Positions 1 through 8,176 of a stretch of DNA of 64,000 nt are shown here, in pieces. A model generated the notes under the pieces. The model was not told the DNA's origin, ran no database searches, and saw only the letters and a list, made by a program, of their open reading frames with translations. The DNA is from Bifidobacterium [indicum] DSM 20214 = LMG 11587 (GTDB lineage: Bacteria > Actinomycetota > Actinomycetes > Actinomycetales > Bifidobacteriaceae): assembly GCF_000706765.1 (NCBI RefSeq), contig NZ_CP006018.1:186001-250000 (forward strand), in the 5' to 3' direction. The position numbers were made by a program, and so were the translations under genes. How positions within the stretch are numbered: position 1 is the first letter of the stretch; each line of letters starts with the position of its first letter.

Positions 1-350
1 TCGGTGCGGATCGACCCGTGGCCCTCTGCCGGGAGTTGACCAAGGACCATGAGCAGGTTCGGCGGGGGACCCTTGCCCAGATTGTCGAATCCCTGACCCA
101 GGACCCGCCCCGGGGCGAGATGGTCCTGGTGGTGGCTGGTGCCGACCCCGACCAGGTCAGGGCGGAGAGTCCTGAAGTCCTCTCGGATCAGGCCCTGGCT
201 GTCTTGGCCAAGCGGCGGGCCGACGAGGAGGGGATCAGGATCAAGGATGCCATCGCTCGGGTGGTGGCCGAGCATCCACTGCCGGACGGTTCCCTTCCCA
301 ACCGCAAGAAGGTCTACGCGGCTACCCTGGATGACCGCCAGGAAAATTAG
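1..350 (+). CDS. rsmI: 16S rRNA 2'-O-ribose methyltransferase RsmI (C-terminal fragment)
   Basis: Only the last 115 or so codons are in the window; the open frame runs in from the left edge (codons in phase with position 3) and stops at TAG 348-350. The visible start of the fragment reads GADRPVALCRELTK followed by HEQVRRGTL, the block typical of the C-terminal half of the tetrapyrrole-methylase-fold RsmI enzymes, which use SAM to methylate the 2'-OH of C1402 in 16S rRNA. The remaining ~60 residues are a helical tail ending KKVYAATLDDRQEN. The SAM-binding N-terminal half is outside the window and cannot be judged. The gene converges on the minus-strand pair at 413-1524, with a perfect 10-bp hairpin between them. 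Confidence 0.85.
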   Translation, partial: GADRPVALCRELTKDHEQVRRGTLAQIVESLTQDPPRGEMVLVVAGADPDQVRAESPEVLSDQALAVLAKRRADEEGIRIKDAIARVVAEHPLPDGSLPNRKKVYAATLDDRQEN

Positions 351-381
351 GGAGCGGCGACCGTGGCTTGCGGTCGAAAGT

Positions 382-411
382 GATGCGGTCGGCGCCTGGT
401 ACGACCGCATC
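382..411. terminator. Bidirectional hairpin between convergent rsmI and the 413-802 gene
   Basis: A perfect inverted repeat: GATGCGGTCG (382-391), 10-nt loop, CGACCGCATC (402-411). It sits 31 bases after the rsmI stop and directly beyond the TAA (413-415) of the minus-strand gene, so it can serve both. There is no strong U-tract on either side. Confidence 0.6.
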
Positions 412-412
412 C

Positions 413-802
413 TTATGAGTTCCCGAGGAGGATATCAAGGGACCGTTTGACCCCAGGGCCTCCGAGCTGGGAAACGGTTTCCAGCAGTGCCGGGGTGGCG
501 GCCGGATTGGCGGCCAGCCAACGGCGTAGTTCGGGGTGATTCCGGGCTATGGACCAGAGGACCTCCGGTGGGGTATCCGGGTCGGTGGCCATGGCGGGAG
601 TGGGTACCAGAGGCGGTTCCGGAGGCCCGGGTCCGGGACTCCTGTCGGGTTGGGCGTAGGTGGCCCTGCCGACCGCTGAAATCCTCCCGGCCCTGTTCTG
701 ATGATTCCTCCCGCGACGGTTATTCAGGTGGCCTCGGCCCAAGAGGGTTGAGAGCGGGGTGGCCCGGCGACCGGACCCCTGCCGATGGTGGCGGCCGGAC
801 AT
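413..802 (-). CDS. Small protein with C-terminal variant leucine-rich-repeat-like segment
   Basis: 129 residues if translation starts at the ATG (802-800) that overlaps the stop of the upstream gene in a TGATG junction, which suggests translational coupling. Residues ~1-70 are basic and low in complexity (many R, G, P). The C-terminal ~55 residues, beginning ATDPDTPPEVLWSIARNHPE and continuing RRWLAANPAATPALLE, carry the pattern DPxTPxxxLxxIAxxxPExRxxLAxNPxxxxxLLE, like variant leucine-rich repeats seen in actinobacterial proteins often of unknown function. The frame upstream of the chosen ATG is open as far as 889 but overlaps the neighbour. Function unknown; a role together with the upstream AbiEi-like protein is only inferred from the overlap. 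Confidence 0.55.
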   Translation of the reverse strand: MSGRHHRQGSGRRATPLSTLLGRGHLNNRRGRNHQNRAGRISAVGRATYAQPDRSPGPGPPEPPLVPTPAMATDPDTPPEVLWSIARNHPELRRWLAANPAATPALLETVSQLGGPGVKRSLDILLGNS

Positions 803-1524
803 CAGAGGAGGTCCTTCAGGTCCGTGAAGATTCGCACTCCAGTGGCGTGGCCGGGCCATCGGGGGTTGGCGGACAACAGGTCCAGGCATTCCGGGCAGCT
901 GATCCGGTAACGGTCCATGAGTTCAAGAATCCGCTCCTTGCGGGAGAACCCGTTAAGGGGGTCGGCCTCCTCACAGGCCAGGTCACAGGCGGTCCATAAG
1001 GGGGAGGTCACCCAGAGTTCGCCCACCCGCATCAGGTATTGGGGGTTGAGCTTACGGTTGTGGGGCCGGAGGGGGCGTCCCAGGACTGGTGCGCGGAAGT
1101 GGGAGTTGGAGATGATGTCGAGTGCCTCAGGGAACTCTCCGCTCATCCAGACCCAGAGGGCCAGGGACCCGCAGGCGGCCGCCCCGAAGGGGAGTAGGGG
1201 GTTGACGATTGAGGCCCGACCGAAGATGCCACCTGCCGCCTCGTTCAGATAGCAGGTTGACCTGTCGAGGACGGTGACGATGCCAAGCCGGACAAGCAGG
1301 GCAAGGCTCAGTCGCCCAGGCAGGTCGTCAATGTGTATCAGCCCTGGCTGTGCGGGGAGAGCCGGCGTATCAGGGGGCGCGTCGGCAGGGCCGGTTGCGG
1401 TTCCCTGGTGTGCTCCTGTCCCCCTACCTGACCTGGTTGCCGTTCCGGTTGATTGGTTGGAGGCAAGATTCGCCCCGACTGGTGACAAGGTCCGGTTTCC
1501 CCCGAAAACGTGTTCGCGAGTCAT
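802..1524 (-). CDS. AbiEi-like (type IV antitoxin family) protein, divergent
   Basis: 240 residues from the ATG at 1524-1522. This start is preferred because a TAGGGT hexamer lies exactly 7 nt upstream, the spacing expected of a leaderless transcript, and no Shine-Dalgarno is present. The N-terminal ~60 residues are Gly/Thr/Pro-rich. The conserved-looking part is the stretch LWVTSPLWTACDLACE (about residues 175-190), the VTSPLRTACDLA-type signature seen in AbiEi-like proteins of actinobacteria. I see no recognisable winged-helix at the N terminus and no adjacent AbiEii nucleotidyltransferase toxin, so this may be an orphan or a repurposed relative. The frame continues open antisense to metG up to 3657, but that extension is a shadow. 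It overlaps the downstream gene by one base. Confidence 0.45.
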   Translation of the reverse strand: MTREHVFGGNRTLSPVGANLASNQSTGTATRSGRGTGAHQGTATGPADAPPDTPALPAQPGLIHIDDLPGRLSLALLVRLGIVTVLDRSTCYLNEAAGGIFGRASIVNPLLPFGAAACGSLALWVWMSGEFPEALDIISNSHFRAPVLGRPLRPHNRKLNPQYLMRVGELWVTSPLWTACDLACEEADPLNGFSRKERILELMDRYRISCPECLDLLSANPRWPGHATGVRIFTDLKDLL

Positions 1525-1531
1525 GGCCACG

Positions 1532-1537
1532 ACCCTA
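1532..1537 (-). promoter_or_regulatory. -10 hexamer (TAGGGT) for a leaderless AbiEi-like transcript
   Basis: TAGGGT on the minus strand ends 7 nt before the ATG at 1524. No ribosome binding site separates them. No convincing -35 element is visible. Confidence 0.4.
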
Positions 1538-1700
1538 CGGAGGATTACAGGGCGGTTCGAAGGTTGCTTGAGGGAAGGGCGGTTGTGGATAAGTCCGGCG
1601 GCAAAAGTGGCTGCGGTGTACGGAACGAGGCAGGGAAGAAACCGTGTGGATGAAAGGCTGAAACGCACGTCGGGACCGCCCGGTTGTAGGCCGAAAACGA

Positions 1701-1706
1701 TACCCT
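1701..1706 (+). promoter_or_regulatory. -10 hexamer (TACCCT) for a leaderless metG transcript
   Basis: TACCCT followed by exactly 7 nt (TGCAACT) and then the metG ATG. There is no Shine-Dalgarno in the 25 bases before the ATG, so translation from a leaderless mRNA is the simplest reading. Confidence 0.4.
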
Positions 1707-1713
1707 TGCAACT

Positions 1714-3588
1714 ATGAGTCATATTCTTGTTTCCGTCGCCTGGCCCTACGCAAACGGGCCCCGTCATATCGGTCACGTGGCCGGATTCGGCGTACCTTCC
1801 GATGTATATGCCCGATATGAGCGCATGAAGGGCAACGACGTCCTCATGGTCTCCGGGACCGATGAACACGGCACCCCCATCCTGGTCGAGGCCGATGCCG
1901 AGGGTGTGGGCCCCCAGGAAATCGCGGACCGTTACAACCGGGTCATCGCCAAGGACCTCTGCAACCTGGGTCTGAGTTATGACCTCTTCACCCGCACGAC
2001 CACGGGCAACCATGAGCATGTGGTCCAGGAGCTCTTCAAGCAGTGCCTGGAGAACGGATACATCTACGAGGGCACCCAGAAGGTCGCCATTTCGCCATCG
2101 ACCGGTCGTACCCTGCCCGACCGTTATATCGAGGGAACCTGCCCCATCTGCGGTGCCGATGGGGCCCGTGGCGACCAGTGCGACAACTGCGGCAACGAGC
2201 TGGACCCGGACGAGCTGCTCAACCCTGTTTCCAAGATCAACGGTGAGACCCCCCGCTTCGAGGAGAGCCGGCACTTCTTCCTGGACCTTCCTGCTTTGGC
2301 CGAGGCCAACCTTGCCTGGCTGAAGACCCGGGAGGGCTGGAGGAGCAACGTCCTCAACTTCTCCCTGGGGCTCTTCAAGGAGGTCAAGCCCAGAGCCATC
2401 ACCCGTGACATCGACTGGGGCATACCGGTACCCGTGGATGGCTGGATCGACAACCCCAACAAGAAGCTCTACGTCTGGTTCGATGCGGTCATCGGCTACC
2501 TGTCGGCCTCCATCGAGTGGGCCCGCCGCCAGGGTGATCCCGAGGCCTGGCGCAAGTGGTGGAACGACCCGGAAGCCCCCGGGTACTACTTCATGGGCAA
2601 GGACAACATCACCTTCCATTCCCAGATCTGGCCCTCCGAGCTTCTGGCGTACAACGGCAAGGGGTCGAAGGGAGGCGAGGCCGGCGGGTACGGCGACCTC
2701 AACCTGCCGGAGCAGGTGGTGGCCAGCGAGTTCATGACCATGGAGGGCAAGAAGTTCAGCTCCTCCCGCGGCATCGTGATTTACGTCAAGGACATCCTGG
2801 ACCGCTATCCGGTGGATGCGGTCCGCTACTACATCTCGGTGGCAGGGCCTGAAACCTCGGACTCCGACTTCACCTGGTCGGAATTCGTGCGCCACAACAA
2901 CGAGGAGCTGGCGGCTTCCTGGGGGAACCTGGTCAACCGTGTTGCCAACCTGCTCAACAAGGACTTCGGCTGCATCCCCGAGATTCAGGATTCCTGGCTG
3001 ACGGAGGAGGACCGGGCCCTCCTTGACAAGGGTCTGCAAGCCTTCGATACGGTCGGCGGGCTGATTGAACGCCACCGCCAGAAGGCGGCTCTGGGTGAGG
3101 CCATGGGCCTGGTGGGCGACATCAACAAGTACATTTCGGCCCAGGAACCCTGGAAGATCAAGGACGACCCCGACCGTCTGGCTACGGTGTTGCATACCGC
3201 CGCCCAGGTCGTCTGCGATGCCAACACCATGCTGGCCCCCTTCCTGCCCCATGCCTCCCAGAAGGTCTACGAGGCCATGGGCGGCACCGGTACCTTTTCG
3301 CCCCTGCCCCGGTTGGAAGAGGTGGAGGACCTGGATAAGCCGGGCTTCACCTACCCGATCATCACCGGTACCTATATATTGGGCGAGAATGTGCATCCCT
3401 GGTCCCGCGAGGACATCAAGGACGGTACTCCAATTGCCAAGCCCACCCCGATTTTCGCCAAGATTCCCAAGGAGGCCGTTCAGGAGGAGTTGGACCGCTT
3501 CCAAAACCAGCTGGATGAGCGCAAGGCGAAGGAACAGGCCAGATTCGAAGCCGAGCAGGCCAAGCTCAAGGAGCGGTCCGAAGGCTGA
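1714..3588 (+). CDS. metG: Methionyl-tRNA synthetase
   Basis: 624 residues; charges tRNA-Met with methionine in the cytoplasm (class Ia synthetase). The HIGH motif is at residues 18-21 within [11 protein letters not shown]; the KMSKS equivalent is KFSSSRG near residue 348. A zinc knuckle of the form CPIC...CDNC lies near residues 144-161, placing it with the MetG1-type enzymes that have a metal-binding insertion. The C terminus ends in a charged, lysine/glutamate-rich helix and there is no tRNA-binding OB-fold (EMAP) extension, which explains the modest length. No Shine-Dalgarno precedes the ATG; a -10-like TACCCT ends 7 nt upstream, so the message is probably leaderless. rsmI and tatD, common metG neighbours in actinobacteria, are both nearby. 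Confidence 0.96.
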   Translation: MSHILVSVAWPYANGPRHIGHVAGFGVPSDVYARYERMKGNDVLMVSGTDEHGTPILVEADAEGVGPQEIADRYNRVIAKDLCNLGLSYDLFTRTTTGNHEHVVQELFKQCLENGYIYEGTQKVAISPSTGRTLPDRYIEGTCPICGADGARGDQCDNCGNELDPDELLNPVSKINGETPRFEESRHFFLDLPALAEANLAWLKTREGWRSNVLNFSLGLFKEVKPRAITRDIDWGIPVPVDGWIDNPNKKLYVWFDAVIGYLSASIEWARRQGDPEAWRKWWNDPEAPGYYFMGKDNITFHSQIWPSELLAYNGKGSKGGEAGGYGDLNLPEQVVASEFMTMEGKKFSSSRGIVIYVKDILDRYPVDAVRYYISVAGPETSDSDFTWSEFVRHNNEELAASWGNLVNRVANLLNKDFGCIPEIQDSWLTEEDRALLDKGLQAFDTVGGLIERHRQKAALGEAMGLVGDINKYISAQEPWKIKDDPDRLATVLHTAAQVVCDANTMLAPFLPHASQKVYEAMGGTGTFSPLPRLEEVEDLDKPGFTYPIITGTYILGENVHPWSREDIKDGTPIAKPTPIFAKIPKEAVQEELDRFQNQLDERKAKEQARFEAEQAKLKERSEG

Positions 3589-3819
3589 TCGGGCATCCCT
3601 GTTTCGGGCCTCGGACGAGGGCATTCGGCTGAGGCCTGTACTGGCTCTGCACGCCATTTGGTCTTGCAGTCAAGGCTCAACCGCAGATTCACAGGTAACT
3701 TTTAGGTTTTAGGGGTCTTCCCTTAAGGTAGGGCTGCTTATTATAAGAACTGTCGGTTGAATTACTGGCCGATGGGGTTACTGCAGGCCCCATAATTGAA
3801 TCCCTTCTTCTCTCTTCTC

Positions 3820-3856
3820 ACCTGGCGGTCTTCCCCGGTCGCCAGGTTCTTTTTTT
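3820..3856 (+). terminator. Rho-independent terminator with U-tract
   Basis: Stem ACCTGGCG (3820-3827) pairs with CGCCAGGT (3840-3847) around a 12-nt loop, followed by a T-rich run with seven consecutive T. It is the most canonical intrinsic terminator in the window. It lies 230 bases past metG and 70 bases before the GH65 fusion gene. Confidence 0.75.
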
Positions 3857-3887
3857 GCCCGGCGAGGTCCAGATCCTGTTTTGTGGG

Positions 3888-3914
3888 CTATTGCTCGTCA
3901 CATGCGAGCAATAG
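3888..3914. promoter_or_regulatory. Perfect 10-bp inverted repeat overlapping the GH65 ribosome binding site
   Basis: CTATTGCTCG (3888-3897), 7-nt spacer, CGAGCAATAG (3905-3914). The right arm runs into the AGGA (3913-3916) that is the only candidate Shine-Dalgarno for the ATG at 3926. As DNA it could be an operator; as RNA it would form a hairpin that partly hides the ribosome binding site. Confidence 0.55.
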
Positions 3915-3925
3915 GATTGAGCTTT

Positions 3926-6900
3926 ATGAAAACCACCCGATTCGCCTGTGTCCTCTTCGACCTGGATGGGGTGCTCGTTCCCACCACGAAGCTCCACAAA
4001 GAAGCGTGGAAGCAGCTCTTCGATGCGGTCCTGCCTGCTGAATCCGAGCCCTACACCGAGCAGGACTACTACACCTACGTTGATGGAAAGCCCCGCTATG
4101 ACGGCGTTGATGCCCTTCTGAAAAGCCGGGGTGTGAACCTGGAATGGGGCAGCCCGGATGACGGCCCTGACGCCAAGACGGTCTGCGGGTACGGCAACCG
4201 GAAGAACACCACTTTTGAGCGCCTTCTCAATGAAGAAGGCATCCAACCCTACCCTGACACGGTGGATGTCCTGCGCCACCTGACCACCGGGGGAAAGCGC
4301 CTGGCCGTGGTCTCCAGTTCCAAAAACACGGCCACCGTTCTGGAGGCCGCGGGCATTGCCGGGTTCTTCAGCACCGTGGTGGATGGGAACACCAAGGCCG
4401 AGTTGGGACTCAAGGGCAAGCCCGCCCCCGATACCTATGCCTATGCGGCCAAGCTACTCGGCCTGCGTAACCAGGATGCCATTGTCGTGGAGGATGCCCT
4501 GTCAGGAGTGGCCGCGGGCCATGCCGGCAGGTTCGGTCTGGTGGTGGGTGTTGACCGGGGGGCTGGTCATCAGGACCTGCTGGAAGCGGGGGCCGATACC
4601 GTTATCGACAACCTGATCGAGCTGGTTGAGGATGACGGGGGTGAGCGCAGGCTCAAGGAAAACCCCGACCTGGACCCGGACCGGTACCCCATTGACGAGT
4701 GGAGCTTCACCGAGGTGGGCGACCCTGATGCGGTCAGCGCCACCAACTTTTCGGTGACCAACGGCAACATCGGCGTACGCGGGCAGGGCGACGACACCCG
4801 TTGTCTGGGCAGCGGCACCTTTCTGAGCGGCTTCCACGACACCTTCGACATCAACCATCCCGAGGGAGGATACGGGTATGCCAAGGTGGGTCAGCTGATC
4901 CAGGGTGTGCCGGATGCCTCCGACTTCACCCTGAAGGTCGACGGGATTCCCCTGACCCACCCCGAGGAGACCAGGCAGCGCCTGGACTTCCGCGCCGGCA
5001 TCTGCACCACCACCCACCTTTACCGGTTGGACGACGGCACCCGTCTCAAGGTCGATCTGGACCGGATGGCCTGTCTCTTCGACAGGAACCTGGCCGTGTA
5101 CACGGTCAAGGTGGATTCCCCCGATCGTGACATGACCGTGGTGGTGGACGGAGCCATCAATGCCGACATGCCCCGGCGTTCGGTGACCGACGACCCCCGC
5201 AAGTCCCAAATCGTCGACGGGTGCGGTGTGCATGAGGTCCTCGACAATGAGGTGTACCCGGAAGCGGACGGGGACTGCCGGGTTTACCGCTGCAACAACT
5301 CCCGCCTGAGTGTGGCCCTGGGTGTCCGGCAGACCCAGAACGGGCAGCCGGTCGATGGCCAGTCCTGGCGGCTGGACATAGGCAGGGGCGGCTCGGCCAG
5401 TCTGGTCCGATACGCCGTCTACCAGAGCCATCCCATCCTGCCCCAGGGCACCATCGGCAACGGTCTGGTTGTTCAGACGCGCGGGGAGGGCACCCGGAAT
5501 CTGGTCGAGGAGTGCCGCGACATCCTCGACAGGGTTGCAGTCCTGGACCTTCAGGAGATGAAGGACCGCCAGCGCGAGTGGCTCGACAGGTTCTGGGAAC
5601 GTGAGGACATCCGCGTGGGTGCCGGGGACCAGGGCCGCACCCAGCAGCTGGTGCACTGGGAACTTTTCCAGCTCGCCCAGTCCACCGCCCATATAACCAA
5701 TGGTGTCGGGGCCAAGGGGCTGAGCGGATCCGGATACAGCGGCCACTACTTCTGGGATACCGAGATCTACATTCTTCCCTTCCTGATTTACTCGGACCCC
5801 CAAAAGGCCAGGGAGGTGCTCCACTACCGCTACCTGATGCTGCCGGCGGCACGTCGCAGGGCCGCCGCGCTGAACCTGGGCGGTGGGCTCTTCCCGTGGA
5901 GGACCATAAACGGGGAGGAATCCTCGGCCTACTTCCCGACCGGTACGGCCCAGTACCATATCGATGCCGACGTGGCTTATGCAGTGGCCCAGTATGTGCA
6001 GGTGTGCGATGACCAGGACTTCCTGGAGACCGAGGGAATCGACATCCTGGTTGAGACCGCCCGTCTCTGGATGAGCCTGGGGCGCTACAAGGCCGATGGG
6101 CGCTTCCATATCCACTGTGTTACCGGACCGGATGAGTACACCGTCCTGGTGGATGACAATCTGTACACCAATGCGATGGCCAAATTCAATCTCATGGCCG
6201 CCTACCGGGCCTACGAGTACCTGCGCAGGAGCCGGGTGGAGATGATCGGTTCCATCCGCGCCCGTCTGCACTTCACCGACGAGGACGCCCAGGAGTGGCT
6301 CCGTGCGGCTGAGGCCATGTTCGTTCCCTACGACAACAACGAGGGGGTGCACGCCCAGGACGCCCAGTTCATGGAGCGCCCCATCTGGCACTTCGACCGG
6401 TTCACGGCCCGCCCTCTCCTGCTCTACTATCACCCGTTGGTCATATACCGGCACAAGGTGCTCAAGCAGACCGACGTGGTCATGGCCCTCTACCTGCTCA
6501 GCTCCTGGTTTACACCGGAACAGAAACGGGCCGATTTTGACTACTACGATCCGCTGACCACCGGGGACTCCACCCTTTCCGCCGCCTCGCAGTCCATAGT
6601 GGCCGCCGAGGTGGGCAGGGATGACCTGGCCATGCGCTACTTCCGTGAGTCCCTGTTCACCGACGTGTCCAACCTCCACGCCAATACCGCCGACGGGATT
6701 CACCTGGCTGCCTGCGGTGGGGTATGGTCCAGCCTGGTCTGCGGCTTCGGCGGCCTGCGCGACACCGGTGGAACCAGCCTGAGCATCGATCCCCACCTGC
6801 CCGAGGACTGGGATTCCCTGTCCTACCAACTGGCCGTGGGCGATACCCGGTTCAGGGTCTCCATAACCAGGCAGGGCGTGGACCTGGAAAGGCTCTCCGG

Positions 6901-6946
6901 ACCTGAAATCGTCGTCAAGGTGCAGGGCCACCCGCGGGCGGTGTGA
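3926..6946 (+). CDS. Beta-phosphoglucomutase / GH65 disaccharide phosphorylase fusion
   Basis: 1006 residues with two catalytic domains. Residues ~1-240 are a HAD-fold beta-phosphoglucomutase: FDLDGVLVPT at ~11-20 holds the nucleophile Asp and the DxD acid/base, and VEDALSGVAAG is the C-terminal metal motif. Residues ~255-1005 are a GH65 phosphorylase: a GHYFWDTEIY block and VTGPDEYTVLVDDNLYTN, whose Glu737 aligns with the general acid of maltose and kojibiose phosphorylases. A GH65 phosphorylase cleaves an alpha-linked disaccharide with phosphate to beta-glucose 1-phosphate plus glucose, and the mutase domain would convert the former to glucose 6-phosphate, so the fusion makes a two-step pathway in one chain. 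Substrate (trehalose, kojibiose, nigerose or maltose) cannot be read from sequence. The ATG at 3926 was chosen because the HAD motif starts at once and AGGA precedes it; the frame is open back to 3881. Confidence 0.88.
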   Translation: MKTTRFACVLFDLDGVLVPTTKLHKEAWKQLFDAVLPAESEPYTEQDYYTYVDGKPRYDGVDALLKSRGVNLEWGSPDDGPDAKTVCGYGNRKNTTFERLLNEEGIQPYPDTVDVLRHLTTGGKRLAVVSSSKNTATVLEAAGIAGFFSTVVDGNTKAELGLKGKPAPDTYAYAAKLLGLRNQDAIVVEDALSGVAAGHAGRFGLVVGVDRGAGHQDLLEAGADTVIDNLIELVEDDGGERRLKENPDLDPDRYPIDEWSFTEVGDPDAVSATNFSVTNGNIGVRGQGDDTRCLGSGTFLSGFHDTFDINHPEGGYGYAKVGQLIQGVPDASDFTLKVDGIPLTHPEETRQRLDFRAGICTTTHLYRLDDGTRLKVDLDRMACLFDRNLAVYTVKVDSPDRDMTVVVDGAINADMPRRSVTDDPRKSQIVDGCGVHEVLDNEVYPEADGDCRVYRCNNSRLSVALGVRQTQNGQPVDGQSWRLDIGRGGSASLVRYAVYQSHPILPQGTIGNGLVVQTRGEGTRNLVEECRDILDRVAVLDLQEMKDRQREWLDRFWEREDIRVGAGDQGRTQQLVHWELFQLAQSTAHITNGVGAKGLSGSGYSGHYFWDTEIYILPFLIYSDPQKAREVLHYRYLMLPAARRRAAALNLGGGLFPWRTINGEESSAYFPTGTAQYHIDADVAYAVAQYVQVCDDQDFLETEGIDILVETARLWMSLGRYKADGRFHIHCVTGPDEYTVLVDDNLYTNAMAKFNLMAAYRAYEYLRRSRVEMIGSIRARLHFTDEDAQEWLRAAEAMFVPYDNNEGVHAQDAQFMERPIWHFDRFTARPLLLYYHPLVIYRHKVLKQTDVVMALYLLSSWFTPEQKRADFDYYDPLTTGDSTLSAASQSIVAAEVGRDDLAMRYFRESLFTDVSNLHANTADGIHLAACGGVWSSLVCGFGGLRDTGGTSLSIDPHLPEDWDSLSYQLAVGDTRFRVSITRQGVDLERLSGPEIVVKVQGHPRAV

Positions 6947-6957
6947 GATTCGGGGAA

Positions 6958-7006
6958 GGGAAGTCGGTGCAGGGCGGTGAACTCGCCTTGCCTTACCGGA
7001 CTTCCC
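6958..7006. terminator. Bidirectional terminator between GH65 fusion and GH43 genes
   Basis: GGGAAGTC (6958-6965) pairs with GACTTCCC (6999-7006), and inside it GGT/ACC and GCAGGGCG/CGCCTTGC continue the pairing with one wobble, giving one long imperfect hairpin. It fills the 67-base gap between two convergent genes. Confidence 0.6.
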
Positions 7007-7013
7007 TCGCGTA

Positions 7014-8060
7014 TCAGCGCCTGAACGCCGCCTCCAGGGCCTGGTATTCGGCGGTGGTGATGGGCATGATGGCCCCGTGGCGTTTCTTCAGGTTGCCGTA
7101 GTCGATTCCATCCAGCACCTGCCAGTCTCGGGAATCGGTTGAGGCCAGGTTCGCCGACCTGAAAGTCAGATACCCGCGCGCCTCCTCGAACTGGTCGCAC
7201 ATGAGACCGAAGGGCATGGGGCCCCGATCGGGGTCGGCCGCGTCCCGTTCGTTGTACAGGAAGAGTTCCGGACCCTCCAGGTAGCGGGAGGAATATCTGC
7301 CGCGACCGAGTATGTCAGTCAGCGAACCCACGTACGACCACTGTTCCGAATCATCCGTGCGGATTACCTCGCCGCTGACGGCATAGGGGTTCCGTGTCCT
7401 TTCGATGCTGATCTGATCGTCCTTCGAGGCCCTGTACCACCAGCCGTCCTCGGTCTGGATCATGGTGGTGTCGATGATGTCGGCCCTGCGGTCGATCCAC
7501 TTGACCGGGGCGCTGAAGGTCCGCAGATCCTTTGAGACCGCATAGTACATGTTGACCGCTTCACCCAGGCTGTTGGCGAGGGGGTGGTCCGGCGGGTCCG
7601 AGGCCGCGCGGGTGGCCCAATAGACAATCCACTGTTGTTGCAGGCTGTCCCAGCTGGCCTCCGGTGCCCAGGCCATGCCTGCGCCGGGAATGGCTGAGGC
7701 AACGTCCACCAGGCGGGGCTCCCCCCAGTGGATCAGATCACGTGACTCCCATATGACCAGTCCTGTGGACCCGTCCACGGAGGCCTGCTCACTCCACCCG
7801 CCGCGATGGTATATGGACAGGTCGGTGGCCAGAATGTGGAAGACCCCGTCGGGCCCCCAGGTGATGAAGGGGTCTCGAACTCCCCGCTCGCCCTGGGTCC
7901 AGGTCAGGATGGGGTCCCCACGGCGGCGAAGATCGGTCCAATGGATGCCGTCACGGCTGAGGGCGAAATACAGCTGTTCATCCGTGGCCGCCTCTTCATC
8001 TCCTGTGAAATGAACGAATAGGTAGGCCTCGGTTCGGCAATCGGGATTTCCTGTGACCAT
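7014..8060 (-). CDS. Glycoside hydrolase family 43-like protein
   Basis: 348 residues from the ATG at 8060, chosen because GGAGAG lies 6 nt upstream; the frame is open 14 codons further without a ribosome binding site. The sequence has the five-bladed-propeller signatures of GH43/clan GH-F: YFALSRDGIHW, VRDPFITWGPDG, MAWAPEASWD, and YLEGPELFL, whose Glu is the likely general acid. It ends with the strand HGAIMPITTAEYQAL also seen in GH43 arabinosidase-like proteins. There is no signal peptide, so it should act inside the cell on imported arabino- or xylo-oligosaccharides. It is divergent from tatD across a 116-base gap holding a small inverted repeat (8123-8139) and is convergent with the GH65 fusion. 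The exact subfamily and substrate are unknown. Confidence 0.75.
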   Translation of the reverse strand: MVTGNPDCRTEAYLFVHFTGDEEAATDEQLYFALSRDGIHWTDLRRRGDPILTWTQGERGVRDPFITWGPDGVFHILATDLSIYHRGGWSEQASVDGSTGLVIWESRDLIHWGEPRLVDVASAIPGAGMAWAPEASWDSLQQQWIVYWATRAASDPPDHPLANSLGEAVNMYYAVSKDLRTFSAPVKWIDRRADIIDTTMIQTEDGWWYRASKDDQISIERTRNPYAVSGEVIRTDDSEQWSYVGSLTDILGRGRYSSRYLEGPELFLYNERDAADPDRGPMPFGLMCDQFEEARGYLTFRSANLASTDSRDWQVLDGIDYGNLKKRHGAIMPITTAEYQALEAAFRR

Positions 8061-8122
8061 CACTGTCTCTCCGACTTGTTGGCTGCGCATGTATCCGTGC
8101 ATCGCTGCACGTCATGATTCTA

Positions 8123-8139
8123 AACCACGACTTGTGGTT
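8123..8139. promoter_or_regulatory. Inverted repeat in the GH43/tatD divergent region
   Basis: AACCAC (8123-8128), 5-nt spacer, GTGGTT (8134-8139). It lies upstream of both the minus-strand GH43 gene and tatD and could be an operator. Short arms, so chance is not excluded. Confidence 0.3.
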
Positions 8140-8163
8140 CGCCCGACTGGCCGGGGCGGTTCC

Positions 8164-8169
8164 TAGACT
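8164..8169 (+). promoter_or_regulatory. -10 hexamer (TAGACT) for a leaderless tatD transcript
   Basis: TAGACT, then exactly 7 nt (GTGAACC), then the tatD ATG at 8177. No Shine-Dalgarno is present and no clear -35 is visible. Confidence 0.45.
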
Positions 8170-8176
8170 GTGAACC

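Larger units (their letters stand above)
3589..3925. other. 337-bp intergenic region between metG and the GH65 fusion
   Basis: No plausible gene. The first 230 bases hold an A/T-richer stretch (about 3695-3760) with TATTAT-like hexamers but no convincing -35. It then contains a Rho-independent terminator (3820-3856) and, just before the next ATG, a perfect inverted repeat (3888-3914). If the A/T-rich stretch is a promoter, the terminator would lie in the leader of the GH65 gene and could act as an attenuator; otherwise it ends the metG transcript. Confidence 0.5.

Noticed and set aside
802-3657. A 951-codon minus-strand frame
   Set aside because: Only its end (802-1524) is a gene. The rest is antisense to metG, which has unmistakable synthetase motifs; the frame is open by codon bias.
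4502-6931. An 809-codon frame antisense to the GH65 fusion
   Set aside because: Its translation is low-complexity His/Val/Gly-rich sequence without motifs, while the plus strand carries complete HAD and GH65 signatures.
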